Shown: positions 8,646-20,500 of the stretch, piece by piece
How positions within the stretch are numbered: the stretch's first letter is position 1
How the letters are laid out: the number at the start of each line of letters is the position of its first letter
Source of the DNA: Parachlorella kessleri
Taxonomy: Eukaryota; Chlorophyta; Trebouxiophyceae; Chlorellales; Chlorellaceae
Direction of reading: 5' to 3'
Length of the DNA: 30,838 nt
NCBI GenBank assembly: GCA_001598975.1
Contig: BBXU01003182.1
Span: forward strand, 1-30,838
Translations under genes and position numbers: made by a program
The notes under the pieces: generated by a model
Database searches by the model: none
The model's input: only the letters and a program-made list of their open reading frames with translations
What the model was told of the DNA's origin: nothing

Positions 8646-11600
8646 GCGAGTGCTGGATCTAGTGTTGTGGAAGGGTTTTGAAAGGTGTGGAGTAATTGGG
8701 CTGCAGGAGGCGTTGCACTTGGGATCTGCACTGAAGGCCAGTTGTAGTTTCATGTATGTGGGCGTATGGACCGGCAGGGCTAATGGAGGCACATTTTGTT
8801 CAGTGTGTCTACAGTTAGTCGTATTTGTGTTCATTGCAACAACACGCACTGGTCAGAAGTGGTAGACCACTATGCACCAACTTCGTTTTCACACAGAGTG
8901 CTAGCTTGACAGGGGCCCCCCTACGCGAGGAGTGGGTGCCTGGTTAACAGGCCACCACCCACACATGGGAGCTGTGCAGGCGACCCTGGTGGAGGGTGAT
9001 AACTTCAGCTGGTTTGGCTACCCGGAAGACACCATCCCTTCTGCCCGCAACTTCCTCCCTGGCTTGCCCAGCTCAGGCAGCGCGCCGCCAGCTGGCGGCG
9101 GGACCAGCAGCAGCAGCAGCAGTAACCCTGGCGGTGGAGCCAGTGTAGGCAGGAGGCGTGGCAACAGCAGCTCGAGAGCTGACAGGCCCAGCAGCAGCAC
9201 TAGGGGTGCGGCGCTGCCTGGCTCTCAGTCGTCTGGGGCTGAGGGCGGTGCGAACGCTGGTAGCAGCAGCAGCAGGGCCGAGGTGCGCATGTGCTGGTGC
9301 CTGCAGCAGCAGCTTGGTCGGAGTTACTGCCTCATGCCGTGGAATCGGCTGTGTGTTTTATTAAACCCTAATGCCTCGATGTTGTCCAGCAGTGGCTTGT
9401 GCTCCCAGCTTGCCGGCTCGTCTGATGGGTGTAGCCACAGCGAGAAAGCAGGTTTGGCCTGCGCAGCGAATTCGTCTAGCTGACCGACATGCTTGATGCA
9501 TTCTGGTATTGTGCAGGAATCAAGCTATGCTACCACAGTGACCACCAAGGGTGCGTCGGCTAGGAGCCACGAGGCATCACGCCGCCCCAAGTTTGTGGGG
9601 CCAGCCAGCATCTCGCAAGCAGCTGGTGGCACCATCGGCAGTGCCAGTGGCAGTGGTAAGGGCACACAGCAGCTGGACCACGGAGCACAACAGCACCAGC
9701 AGCCACCAAGTGAAAGCACTGTAGCAGCCCCGCTGTCACAGCAGAGGACTGAGGGTTCCTCCTTCCTGGAGCGCATTGCACAGCTGCTGCTCGAGTATGC
9801 TGAGCAGGCGCAGCAGCAGCAAGGTGGTGAGGCGGCACCATGTGTGGCGCTGGATGGCGTCCATGGCGTGCCTGCCACGGTGCTGCCAGCCTGTGAACTG
9901 GCAATGTCCTCAGACAGCCAGCCAAGCGGGCAAGCCGACAGCAGTGGCGCTGGCAGCAGCGACTGGCAGGCTTCTGGACGCTCGGGCACTAGTTATACAG
10001 CTGATGCAGGGACCAGCCCTGCCGGACGAAGCTCAGCTCTTCCCGGTAGCACCAGCACTGTTGGCAGTGCTTTCAGCAGCACCACCAGCGGTCATGGTGG
10101 GGCAAAGAGTGGGCCCCTGGGCAAAGAGGCTGCGTCTGGCATGGGAGGGTCAATCACCGAGGGCAGCCTTGGACTTGGTAGCAAGCATCGACCTAGCCAG
10201 CATCACCGGCAAGGCAGCGGTGGCAGCACCTTGGGCGTTGCCAGCAGCAGCACCCTCAGCAACAGCACTGCCACCAGCATGAAACTGGGAGGCAGCCTGG
10301 GTACACGTGATGCCTGGCAGCCTGGCGCCCTCAACAGGAGCCTGGCTGTCCTGGGAGTGCCTGCTGGGGCCACTCCTAAGTTACCCAAGCAGGCTGCTGC
10401 ACCGCCAGCCTGGCACGGCATGCCCCAGCAACACGAGCGGCATGCCAGTCAGCCACTTGGGTGGGCGGCCCCTGCCTGGGGTGGCGCGGCCTTGCACTCG
10501 CCCGCTACCCTCTCCCCAGTAGTGGAGCCATTGAATGGGCCCTCACGAGCAGCTAGTGGGCGGGAAGGTCCGCAGGGGCAGCTGCATGGGCCTGCGGGCG
10601 TGGGGCAGGATGCACAGCATGAGGAGCTTGCTCAGCAGGCAGAGCATGATGCAGATCTCCTCCCTCACTTCAGGGCCAGGCGTCACAGGCGGAGCATACG
10701 GCTGCCAGACAGGCAGCGTCACAGCAGGGTCCTCCCAGGGACAGCGGCTGCTGCCAGTCGTAGTGCCGCACCGCAGCTTGTTGAGCTCCACGCAGGCTTG
10801 CTCTCACCAGATATAGGAGAGGGCACCGGTGAGCCAGCACCCCAAGCTGAGGGGGCCTTCACACCTCAGGCACTCACTCAGCTACACCAGCAGCAGCTGG
10901 GAGAGCACCAGCGACTTGCGTTTGGAAGCACGCAGCTCCAGCTAGGTACTGCAGCAGACGATGCAGATGCCGCCTGGAGTACGCCAGCTGGTGCGGCTGC
11001 AACCGGTGAAGATGCCAAGCAGGCTACCAAGCAGCTCAGCCCCGCTGCTCAGCTGAATCAGGCTCGTCAGCCTCTGGGATCCCAGGCTGTGCCTGGCTTG
11101 GGCTCGCGGATCTACTCCCTCCGAGCCGGCCTGCGTAGCCCTTCTTGGTTGGACTTTGCGCCTGTTGGTCAGGCGGACGGGGCGCTGTCCAGCTCTCAAC
11201 ATGAGGCCAGCAGAGTCGTGGCCCCGCTCCGGTCGTCGGAGGGAGCTGTAGCTGTGGCTTCGGAGCGCTCTGCAGCGAATTGCGGCCAGCCAGCTCCGCC
11301 AGCAGGCGTCGCAGCGGCAGGAGGCGTGTCAGGTGCAGCAGTGACGGCAGGGGAAGCGAGCCATGGCAGCATGCGCCTGATACCCCCCAGCCAGGCAGCT
11401 CGGGAACTGAACTCCTTGCCGGCGCTCACGTTCAACCTGCCGTTGCGGCCGCGCCAGGCACCAAGCGGCACCCCTCTCCTGCCAAGCAGAGATCCTGCCG
11501 AACAGTCCACCATGCAGCACAGGGCACCGGCAGCTGCCCAGCGTCTACTTGTCCTCTCACAGACCGCAGCTGGTGAGGGAATGGCAGCTGCCAAGGAAGG

Positions 11601-14526
11601 CGCAGGCGCTGAGGCACCAAGCGAGGAGGCAGCCGCGTGGCAGGCGCTGCCTCAGGGTCGTCGGCGGGCCATGGCCAGGCGCTTGGCATCCCTGCCAAAG
11701 CTTGAGGCAGCATCCCTGCTGCCTGCAGCGGGAGTGGACCGCCGTGCAGCCTTTTCTGTGCACGTCAGCGACCCTGCCATGCTGAACCGCAAGGGTAAGA
11801 GTAGTAGGGCCAGCAAGGCATCCCATTGATTTTCTTTATTAGCTAGGCATGCTCTGCACGTCCACTTTTTTCTCCAACCCTAGTAGTATGTTGAATTAAA
11901 CTGTGCCTGGCCAGCATGCCATCCTGGTGGCTAGAAAAGGATAGGAAGGTTTGATAGTTTGTGTGGTTTGTGTTTGTCTTGATTAGGGATGCTTGTCATG
12001 GCCCCATGCTGTGGTGCGATGTGACATGTCTAATTCGTTGTGCTTTCAGGCGGGTCTGCGGCACTAAACCTGCGTGGACGTCGCTCCCTTCCTGCCTCAC
12101 AACTGCTAGGGCCACGGCCTTACAAGGCCGGGGCAGCCAGGGCGCAGGCGCCTCTTGCCAGCGCCAGCACCAGTGCAGGCCTTTTGGCGCAACCAGCACA
12201 GGGCGCAGCGACCCGCTTTGAGCTGTCACGAGGCGCCCAGGAGGTTTCGGAAGGGCCCTTGGTCGGCGCAAGTAGCTCAGGCACTGGGTCCGACGCTGAG
12301 GGCTATGCAGGAGCAGCTACCAGCATGCCATATATAGAGGAACGTGCGGCAGCTGGTGATGAGGAACTCACTGCTTCCCCTGGGGCGGCTTTGAAGAGGA
12401 GGCTTAACCTGGGTCCCCGCGTCTCGCGGCCGGGCTATGCCCACCCCGGCTACTTCACGCCGACAGATGGCCCAAAGTATACCCCCGCTGGCCCAGATGC
12501 CCTTGCTGACCGATGTAAGTACTGTTGGTGGCCTTGTGCATGTGGGGGTGGTACCACCCGTCAACTCATGCTGGAGCTGAGCTGCCTTGCAGCGCTTCTT
12601 GTGGGGCTGTTTGGGGCATAAGCCACCTATAAGACCGCTTTGTGTGGGCAGGCGGTGCAGTTTTTGCAGTGGTCTGTCACCCTCGCGGATGCGGGGCAGC
12701 AAATTCCAAGCCGTCAGTGAGCGCTAGCTGCTCCTATACTCAGGCTCACAATGTCCGTTGTGGCTGCTGCCGCAGGCGCACGGCAGCAGCATGCCTTGAG
12801 TGAGGTGTTGAGGGCTGCTGGCCAGGCTGTGCTGGATCGTCTGGAGGCCCCGGCGGTGGCGGTGGGCGAAGTGAAGGTGGAGGGAGGCACCCTGATAGCG
12901 CACGTAGCAGGGGAGGCCATACCCAGGCGCATCGAGAGTGTGAACATGGTATGTGAGCCAGGCGGGTGCGAGTTCTCGCACCGTTACTTACAAAGGGTGG
13001 CAGTGCAGAGGTGGCAGGTTGACGGTTAGGATTGAGTCTGCCTCTGCTGGCTCGTCTCTGATGGGATAGGTACAGTGGGCAGCAAGCTCATCGTAAAGTC
13101 GTGAGGGTCCTCTGTGCAAATCGGGGCTGGGATGTTGTTGCTACCCTGCGGCAGGGATTGTAGGCTCACATCAGAGTGCTTGTCTACGTAGGTGGTCAAC
13201 TAAACCCGCCATGTGATGACACCCCTCCCATGCAGACTGCTGTATTGGGTGCAAAGTATGACACCTTCAGCGCACAGCTTACAGGCGCCGCCCACCAACG
13301 CCATCCAGCTTCCCGCAAGTTTACCATACTCTCGCCCCATGCCAATACCAACCTGCGGCACGTGACTGGCCGAGCCGCCCTGCAAGCCTGGGAGGCGCAA
13401 GCGCAGCAGCCGTCACAAGCGCCCATGCCAGATGGCCGAGGGGCGACTCGCAGCGGCAGCAGTGCCGGTAGCGATGCATCTGCTGCTGGCCCTGGTGATT
13501 CGCTGCAAGCCGGCCCCATCGAAGGCGGCAGCAGCAGCAGTAACCAACCATACAGCGGCAGGCCGACGGGTGGCAGATTGAGTGTGTCTGTGCAGCTCCG
13601 CGGGCTGTCCCGCGGGTTTGACCCTCGGCGGGGGATTTTGCCGGTGATGGAGGTTGTGATTGGGGGTTACGACCTGCATGCCCCCCTGGTGGAGAGGACC
13701 ATTGAGCTTCCCATGGACATCCACGAGGGCAGGGTGAGAGGGGCTGCTTGCTTTCCCCGCCTCTGCTCCACTGGTAGGAACCATTCCTTCGACCTAACGG
13801 ACCTCATACTTGCTCGGGTAGCTATTGTATACCCTTTACATCTTGGGTCGGCCTCTTGTTTTTTCCTGTGCTCGGTTAGTTTCAACTTCCTCATTGTTGA
13901 TTCGCCTGCTGGCTCCCTTTTTCTGCGTGTGCTGCCACTCTGGCGGCCGCTGCAGCCATCACATGCACTTATAGCGACCTTGACCCCATGTCGATCTGTA
14001 GGCCAATGGGGAGCTGGTGATGAAATTCTACGATGCGAAAACCTGGCACTTCCCCGAGTTTCATGGCAGGCTTGCGGTCAGGTGAGACGCAGGGGACTGA
14101 CACACAGCATGTGTAGATCGGGCAGGTTGGGCTGGGCCTGTGGGCAACATCCGTGCCTTTCACACAGCTGTTTCCTCCGGCCTGTATGATTACAGTTGTG
14201 GTGCTGGACAGAAGGAAGATCTGACCGTCGTTGAGCAGGACTACACTGCAGCAAGCAAGGTGGTGCGTCAGTTTTGAAAGTGTAGACACATTGCCTGAAC
14301 TGACTCAGCAAGCAACTGACAGCCTGGGGGTTGAGTGAGTTTCAGCGCTCATGGGTACGTTCATGTAGGGGTGCGGAGTTCCATTTCTGGGACTCGCCAG
14401 ATAACATCGCTGCTGATGTGGACCTGCTGTTTGAGAAGGACCGGCTGTACCTGCACAATGCCTCGGGCCGGTTCGGGTCCATCCCTCTCACACTCACAGG
14501 CAAGCTGTGTGCTTGTTGCCTGGAGT

Positions 14527-14565
<39 letters not shown>

Positions 14566-17500
14566 AACGCGCTGGTTGCCGAAGCTGGGATCTCCTTTGC
14601 TGGGCTGTGCTGCTCATTTCGAGCATACTTAGGGATGCTAGAGCTCGCTGGGTCCCTGGGATGTGCCTACACCCTTGCCCTGGAGCAAGGGCAGCGTGAC
14701 ATGTTGCCTTACGGCATTGGCGTGGATGCGTTGCGTGTAAGGTCCATTGGTCAATCCCTCCCACGCCTCCAGCCTGCACTTATTCAGCACAGCTGCTCAC
14801 ATAGCACAGCACCCCAAGCAAGTTGGAGTGCGTTGTGGCTTTATCGTATCTCTTCCGCAGTAGGCCTTAGCCTGGGGTCTCCACCCAGCACCGCCTTCCT
14901 TTCGGGAGACTTGAAGTTTCATAGAAGGTGCAAGTGGCGTGCGTGCCAATGACATTAAGAGTGCTGCCTGATGTGCTGCAGGTGACATGGACCTGGAGCC
15001 TGCCACTGGCTCCTACCGTCTCTCTGCCATCGTGCCAGGGGTGGAAGTCAACCAACTACGGGCCAGCCTGGGGGTGCGGCCGATGCCGATGCCGGTTGCG
15101 GGGGCGGTGTCAGGCACGCTACACATCACTGGACCCCTGGAGAAGCCGGTCTTCTCAGGTAAGAGCCGGGGTCAGGCCCAAGGGCATGCTAGCAGATGTG
15201 TGTTCCTCAGATTCTGTAGTGCGAGGAATGTGCAGTGCTTGTCTATGGCAATCGGCGGGAGTCTACATGGTTCCTTCGAAGCGGTCATTTCACGGAGGCC
15301 GAGGCTTTGTCTATAGTGGTGGGTGACTAGGTCAGTGCCACTTAGTCAGCTGCCAGACACCAAGTGAGGCAGTGTCAACACCGGGGGAAAGAAAGGGGGG
15401 TCCCTGCCCCGCCTGTTCATGACATGACTTGTTCATAACAACTGTGCCATCTTCCCTGCGCCACGGTGCTTGATGCAGGCACGGTACAAACAGCGCAGCC
15501 CACACCCGAGATGCTGGCTGACTGCGAGCCCTCCCAAGCGCTGGATGCGCTCACCTCCGAACCAGCAGCCGTGGCTGCCTATGACAAGCTTCCTGTCCAG
15601 GTGGGTCGCGTGCACTGTTCCTTGCTCGGCCGTCCACTGTGTGACAGGGGTGCAGATGTTTGGGGGATGGCCAGATCGCAGGCATCGGGGGCAGTACAGC
15701 TGTCATTTGGTGGAGTGCGGCAGCTGCTGCCCCCACCGCTGGTGAAGCCATTACCAGCCTCGGCCGTAGCTCCGCCCTACCCTTGTGTCCCTGCAGTCGG
15801 CGGGCGCGGTGTTTACCCTGGACATGTCAAAGGAGACCCTGGTCCTGCACTCCATGCACGCCGAGCCTGTGGATGGCGGCCAGCTGTTTGGCTCTGGCCG
15901 CATGGTGGTGGCGCCTTGGGCTGAGAGCTATGAGGGTGCTGTAAGCATCAAGGCAGAGGGAGTGGATCTGCCGGCAGAGGAGCTGGCCTTGCGGTACCTC
16001 CCTGGTATGTGCTGGCGCGGCAGCGTGGTTGGCACTTGGCACGTTGCCGACGAGTTACCTTGGGCGGCAAGTCGGTTGCTGGTTCATCATCTGTGACTGC
16101 ATGCGACAAAGCCGGTCGAGTGGCATGCTGAAGTTTGCTTGGTGCCAGCGAAGAGTGCACGGTGGCTGCGGTCCAGGGCCACGATAGTGTGTCTGAACAT
16201 CCCCTGACTTGAACTTGCCCTGCTGACGCCAACGGTGGGATGTCTTCTGCCGTTCATGGTTAGTTTGTGTAGGCCAATACAGTACTAGAACATGTTCATA
16301 CCCCTGAATGTTTGACACCCAGACTCCCTGTGCCCCTGCTGCAGCGGGTACCCGGCTGCCCCCCAGCCTTGTGCTGGGAAAGGCCAACCTGACGGCAACC
16401 ATGCGGGGCTCACACATGTCGCCAACCCTGGACGTGGCTTTCCAGGTGGGGTGAACAGCGGGGAACGGTGTTGGCGATACTTAGTGCCATCGGTAGGTTG
16501 TCGGGCCTCCCTTGAAAGGGAAGTGCCGTACGGTGTGATCTGCAGGCAGTCATTTTGTAGCTTAGCATCACAGTGGGTTCCTGCGACGCTTTGCCTGCTC
16601 CATAACACAACCCACAGCCCCCAAAACTTGCCCATGCGGGCCACCTCAAAAACCCTGTACGGCTGTAGCTCCCCAGCTCTGCATCAGCTGGCCGCAGTCG
16701 GTCGCACTGAGCCAGGTTAATATGCGACTCTCAGTGTTCTGCGCTTGGCCCTGCTGTGCAGCTGCCTGACGCGCCAGCCTCAGGCAGTGTCCAGCTGACT
16801 CGCAGAGCGACCCGCGCCTCCCTCGTCTCACCCACGGCTGACGCCAGCGGCACGCTGTACTTGGACCCTCCCTCTTTCCAGCAAGTCAAGGCGGCTATCA
16901 CCCAGGTGGGATGAGTTGGCCGGCCACAGAGCACAGGGGCAGGCAAGCACCTCAAGAAATGATGTCTGGCTGCAATGTGTCACCTCCTGTCTGTGGTTCC
17001 AGCGGGTTTGCCTGGTATCTTTGTATTCCTGAACAGTGGCAACGCCCGAGGGTATGATCTCCGACCGTTATGTGGCATACAACTGGCCGTCCGGTCCACA
17101 TAGCAGGAGCCAAATCTGCATTTGTAAGTAGGTCATCTGTCCTATTGGGGTTGCTCCTTGAAACATGGGCGCCAATAGCTTCTGTGCCAATGTGAGGACA
17201 CCAGAAGGACGTGCTGTGCACCCTGCAGGCTCAGGCCATGCGTTTGTCGCAGCCCAACCCCACCGGCTGTGATGCTGAGGTGGTGCTGCGGGGGGTGGAC
17301 GTGGTACCACTCACCTCCGACGAGCAGGCACTGCGCCAGCTGCAGCAGGTGATGCCACAACTTGTCTGCAGTGCTCACGTCATCTGCCATCGCTCTGGGT
17401 CTTCTGTCTCACAGCTGTTTGTAAAACAACAATCTTGTCATATGAAGATGGAAGTGGTTCAACGAACCTTTTACCGCAGCACCTTGACCCACTCTGGGCT

Positions 17501-20500
17501 GCTTATTTGCTGCAAGGCTGCCCATGCAAGCCATGGACGGGGTGGAGTATACCCAGCTCTTGCCATTGGGTATTGGATTCTCTCTTGGATTCCTGCCCCT
17601 GTGCAGTCGGGTCAGCCCCTTCGGCTCCGAGTAAACGGTCGTGCAAAAATTTCTGGAAGCATCTCACCCACGGCCGCCGTGCCAGCTGGCCAGGCTTCCA
17701 CACAAGCAAGGCCAGCTACAGCCAGCGGCGCTGCCGGCGGCTGGGCATTTGACGGGAGCCTGGGCTTAGAAGGGGTGCGGCTCAATCAGCTGCAGGTCTT
17801 CCGCAGGTTGTCAGGGAAAATGCAGGTAAGCCTTGCAGTAGCATGCAAGTAGGTGCACTGTGTTCAGGCCAAGGACTTTGGCAGGCTTTCAGGATCCTGG
17901 TAGCCATGACTCCTGGACATGCCAACCCACAAGTTTCACCTGCCAGTCGTCAACCGGCTGTCAACTGAATGTGCATGTGCAGGCGTCTGAGCTTGGTGTC
18001 AACATCCATGCCAAGGGAGATAGGGCAGATGAGGTCCTGTTACTGGACCTTGCCCTGCCACTGCTACCCGCCTCCACGGAGGTGCCGTTGGCGCAGCAGC
18101 CAGCTGCTCCAGGCAGCCAGCCGGCCCATCTTGTGGAGCACACACCTGCACACGCACCTGCCGGCATGGCTGGGACGTCTGTACCAGCAGGCCCTGGTGG
18201 GTCGGCCAGAGCAGCAGCAGCAGCCTCAACCGGCCAGCAGCCGGTGGTGGGGCGGTTGCCTGCTGGTGCAGTCGAGGGCAGTTCACCATCCTGGGGCGCT
18301 GAGCATGATGAGGCGGCTCAGGGGCAGGTGCCGGCGGCCGCAGCAGGCTTGCCACAGCAGCGCGGCGGTGGGGAGTTGGTGCTGCGAGGCGGGCAGCTGA
18401 TGTTGGCAGCCAACGTGGATGCTACAGGGTCACAACTGGACCTCAAGGTGTGTGCGCCCCATGGGAATCTTGTGTCAAGGATGGATGCGTGCAGTGCATA
18501 TCTAAGCGATCTCAGATGCTGATAAAGGCTCCCGTTTTTTGGTAGAGTTTATGGGGGCCGTCCAAACTCGATTTATTTCCTCCTTCCAGCAATATCTATT
18601 TTGCAGCTTCCCACCTGCTGCATGGCAATGGAGGCGTTGCTACCCTCCTTTCCCTGCCCTGGAACCAGTTGGCCCTCGCAAAAGCTAGCCAGAGCTCTAT
18701 CGTCTGGGGACCTTCCTGGGCTTCCCACCCTGCTCTCTTGTAGGTTACCCTGCACCGTCTGCTGCTGCTGCTGCTGCTGCAAGTGCAGGTTCAGAACCTG
18801 CGCCTTGATGAGCTGGAGCTAGCGTCACTGCGCGGGGATGTGCAGGAGGTGTCGTGCTCCCTCAACTTTGAGTCGCAGGTGGGGTTGTGTTGCTGAGATT
18901 TGGATTCTCTGGGGTGCGCTGCAAGACAGTTGGTCCCCTATATGACTATCCAAACACATGTGCGGCAAGCATCTGAGGCCCTGCTTGAAATGCAGCAGCG
19001 ACACCCGTACGGTGGGCATTTGCTGCTGCTCAAGCTTGTGCATGCAGGGCTTGCTTGGAGGCTCACTTACGTACCTCCAGTGCAGTTGTTCTGGCTTCAG
19101 CTGTAGCAAGTGCTCTGGTGCAGACGGGGCGCGGCAAAGCGCACCTGGTGCGGCCGCGATACAGCGGACTGATGGGGGAGAGCCTAAGCGGCGGCTTCCG
19201 GTGGGAGCGGGACGTGGTCCGGCTGGAGAGGGTGGTGGTTCAGCAGGAGAAGTCAAGGTAAGCTGGGCTATGCTGCATTGTTGGCATTGTTGTACTGCCC
19301 ATGTGCTTTGTGTGGTGTTTGGCTGGAACCAGTGTCTGGTACTTAAGTGTAGGCAGCGTAACCATATGCGGCCTTGGTAGGATGCATGGGGGCTGCCCCA
19401 TGTATGCAGATGCTCGCCCAATGCATCAAGCTGAGGGATTGCTGATAAGCGCCATCTACAGGGCAGCCCATTGGGGAGTGAGGCTAGTGGGTTGCTGCTT
19501 GAAGTGATTCACACGCGCCCACGTCTCTACCAATCTGCAGATACGAGGTTCAGGGCGAGTACGCGGTGCCGCCCAACATGCGTTTGCCCACCTCTGCTGC
19601 TGAGCTGGCATTGCAGCAGGCGCAGCCGGGAGGAGCTGCCGCTGTACCTGCAGGGCGCTGGCGGGTGCAGGTGGGGGAATGGCCATGGAGGAGTGAATGC
19701 ATGTGTTTCTTGTGGGATCTACTCTAGCAAATGCTGATGTAATGCCAACTTATGTCCACCCGCATGCCCTGTCCAAGGGCCACAGAAACTCCTGGTCAGT
19801 ACCCGCGTTTCCAGGATCTACTCCCACAATGGGGTTTCCACTGCCACATGCTTTTCTGGCACGCATGCAGGTCCTTGTGCCGGGTGCCGACCTCCAGGAA
19901 ATCATCCCTGCGGCCCGGCTCCTGCAGACCGCCACCAGCCTCACACCTGCGGAGTACGAGCGAGCCAAGCAGGCCTTCCTGTCGGCAGTCAAGGCCACCA
20001 AGTTAGAGGCCCAGGTGCGATGGCACATGCTTCTGTCGGCTGCAGGGAAGGCGCAGGGGATGGCTGGGGTGTCTCCGGATGCAACCACACGCAGCTTGCC
20101 CGCGTGAAGTGTGGCTGCAGAGCTACCGGGGCGTGGACGCGGCAGTGATGACCGGGGCGGGTACGAGGGCAACCCTGCAAGCAGCCCTGCCACCCTGCGG
20201 GCAGCATCTGGGTGTTAAACCAAGGCTAGACATGCAGGTCCAGCTTGCTGCTTGGCCATACAGGAACTCAAGTCCCAGCTGCTGGCCAGCGTGGAGAACG
20301 TTATTGAAGCTCCTGCAGCAACCGCCATTTCCGGGGGTGACCGGGCAGTACCCAGTGGGACCTCCAATGGACCCAGCAGCAAGGATGGCTGGAGGGCGAA
20401 TGCGGGGCAAGCTAGGGGCTCTACCGGGGCTGGCAGGGTGGCCGGCGGTGGTATCGCGAGCGGAGCTCCTCTGCCAGGCCTGCAGGTGTGGTGGATAGCA

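Larger units (their letters stand above)
12776..19257 (+). other. TIC236: TIC236 exons 7-20: N-terminal half of the TamB-like beta body
   Basis: Exons: 12776-12948, 13236-13733, 14002-14081, 14369-14499, 14982-15158, 15479-15600, 15797-16004, 16345-16445, 16762-16905, 17229-17348, 17607-17825, 17983-18447, 18789-18878, 19124-19257 (residues about 1258-2145). The order of conserved blocks follows plant TIC236: LVERTIELPMDIHEGR, FHGRLAVRGAEFHFWDSPDN, LYLHNASGRFGSIPLTLTGD, VSGTLHITGPLEKPVFSG, VDGGQLFGSGRMVVAP, LNQLQVFRRLSGKMQ, LDELELASLRGDVQ. Alternating hydrophobic residues suggest a long beta structure with a hydrophobic groove. Loops carry extra low-complexity inserts, in exon 8 (Ala/Ser/Gln) and exon 18 (about 90 residues rich in Ala, Pro and Gln). 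Exon 10 ends with a GC donor. Confidence 0.9.

Noticed and set aside
9517..11794. Exon 5 of TIC236 as an independent single-exon gene
   Set aside because: The frame is entered and left through good splice sites whose phases match exons 4 and 6. It has no start codon near its beginning in a promoter-like setting and no terminator.
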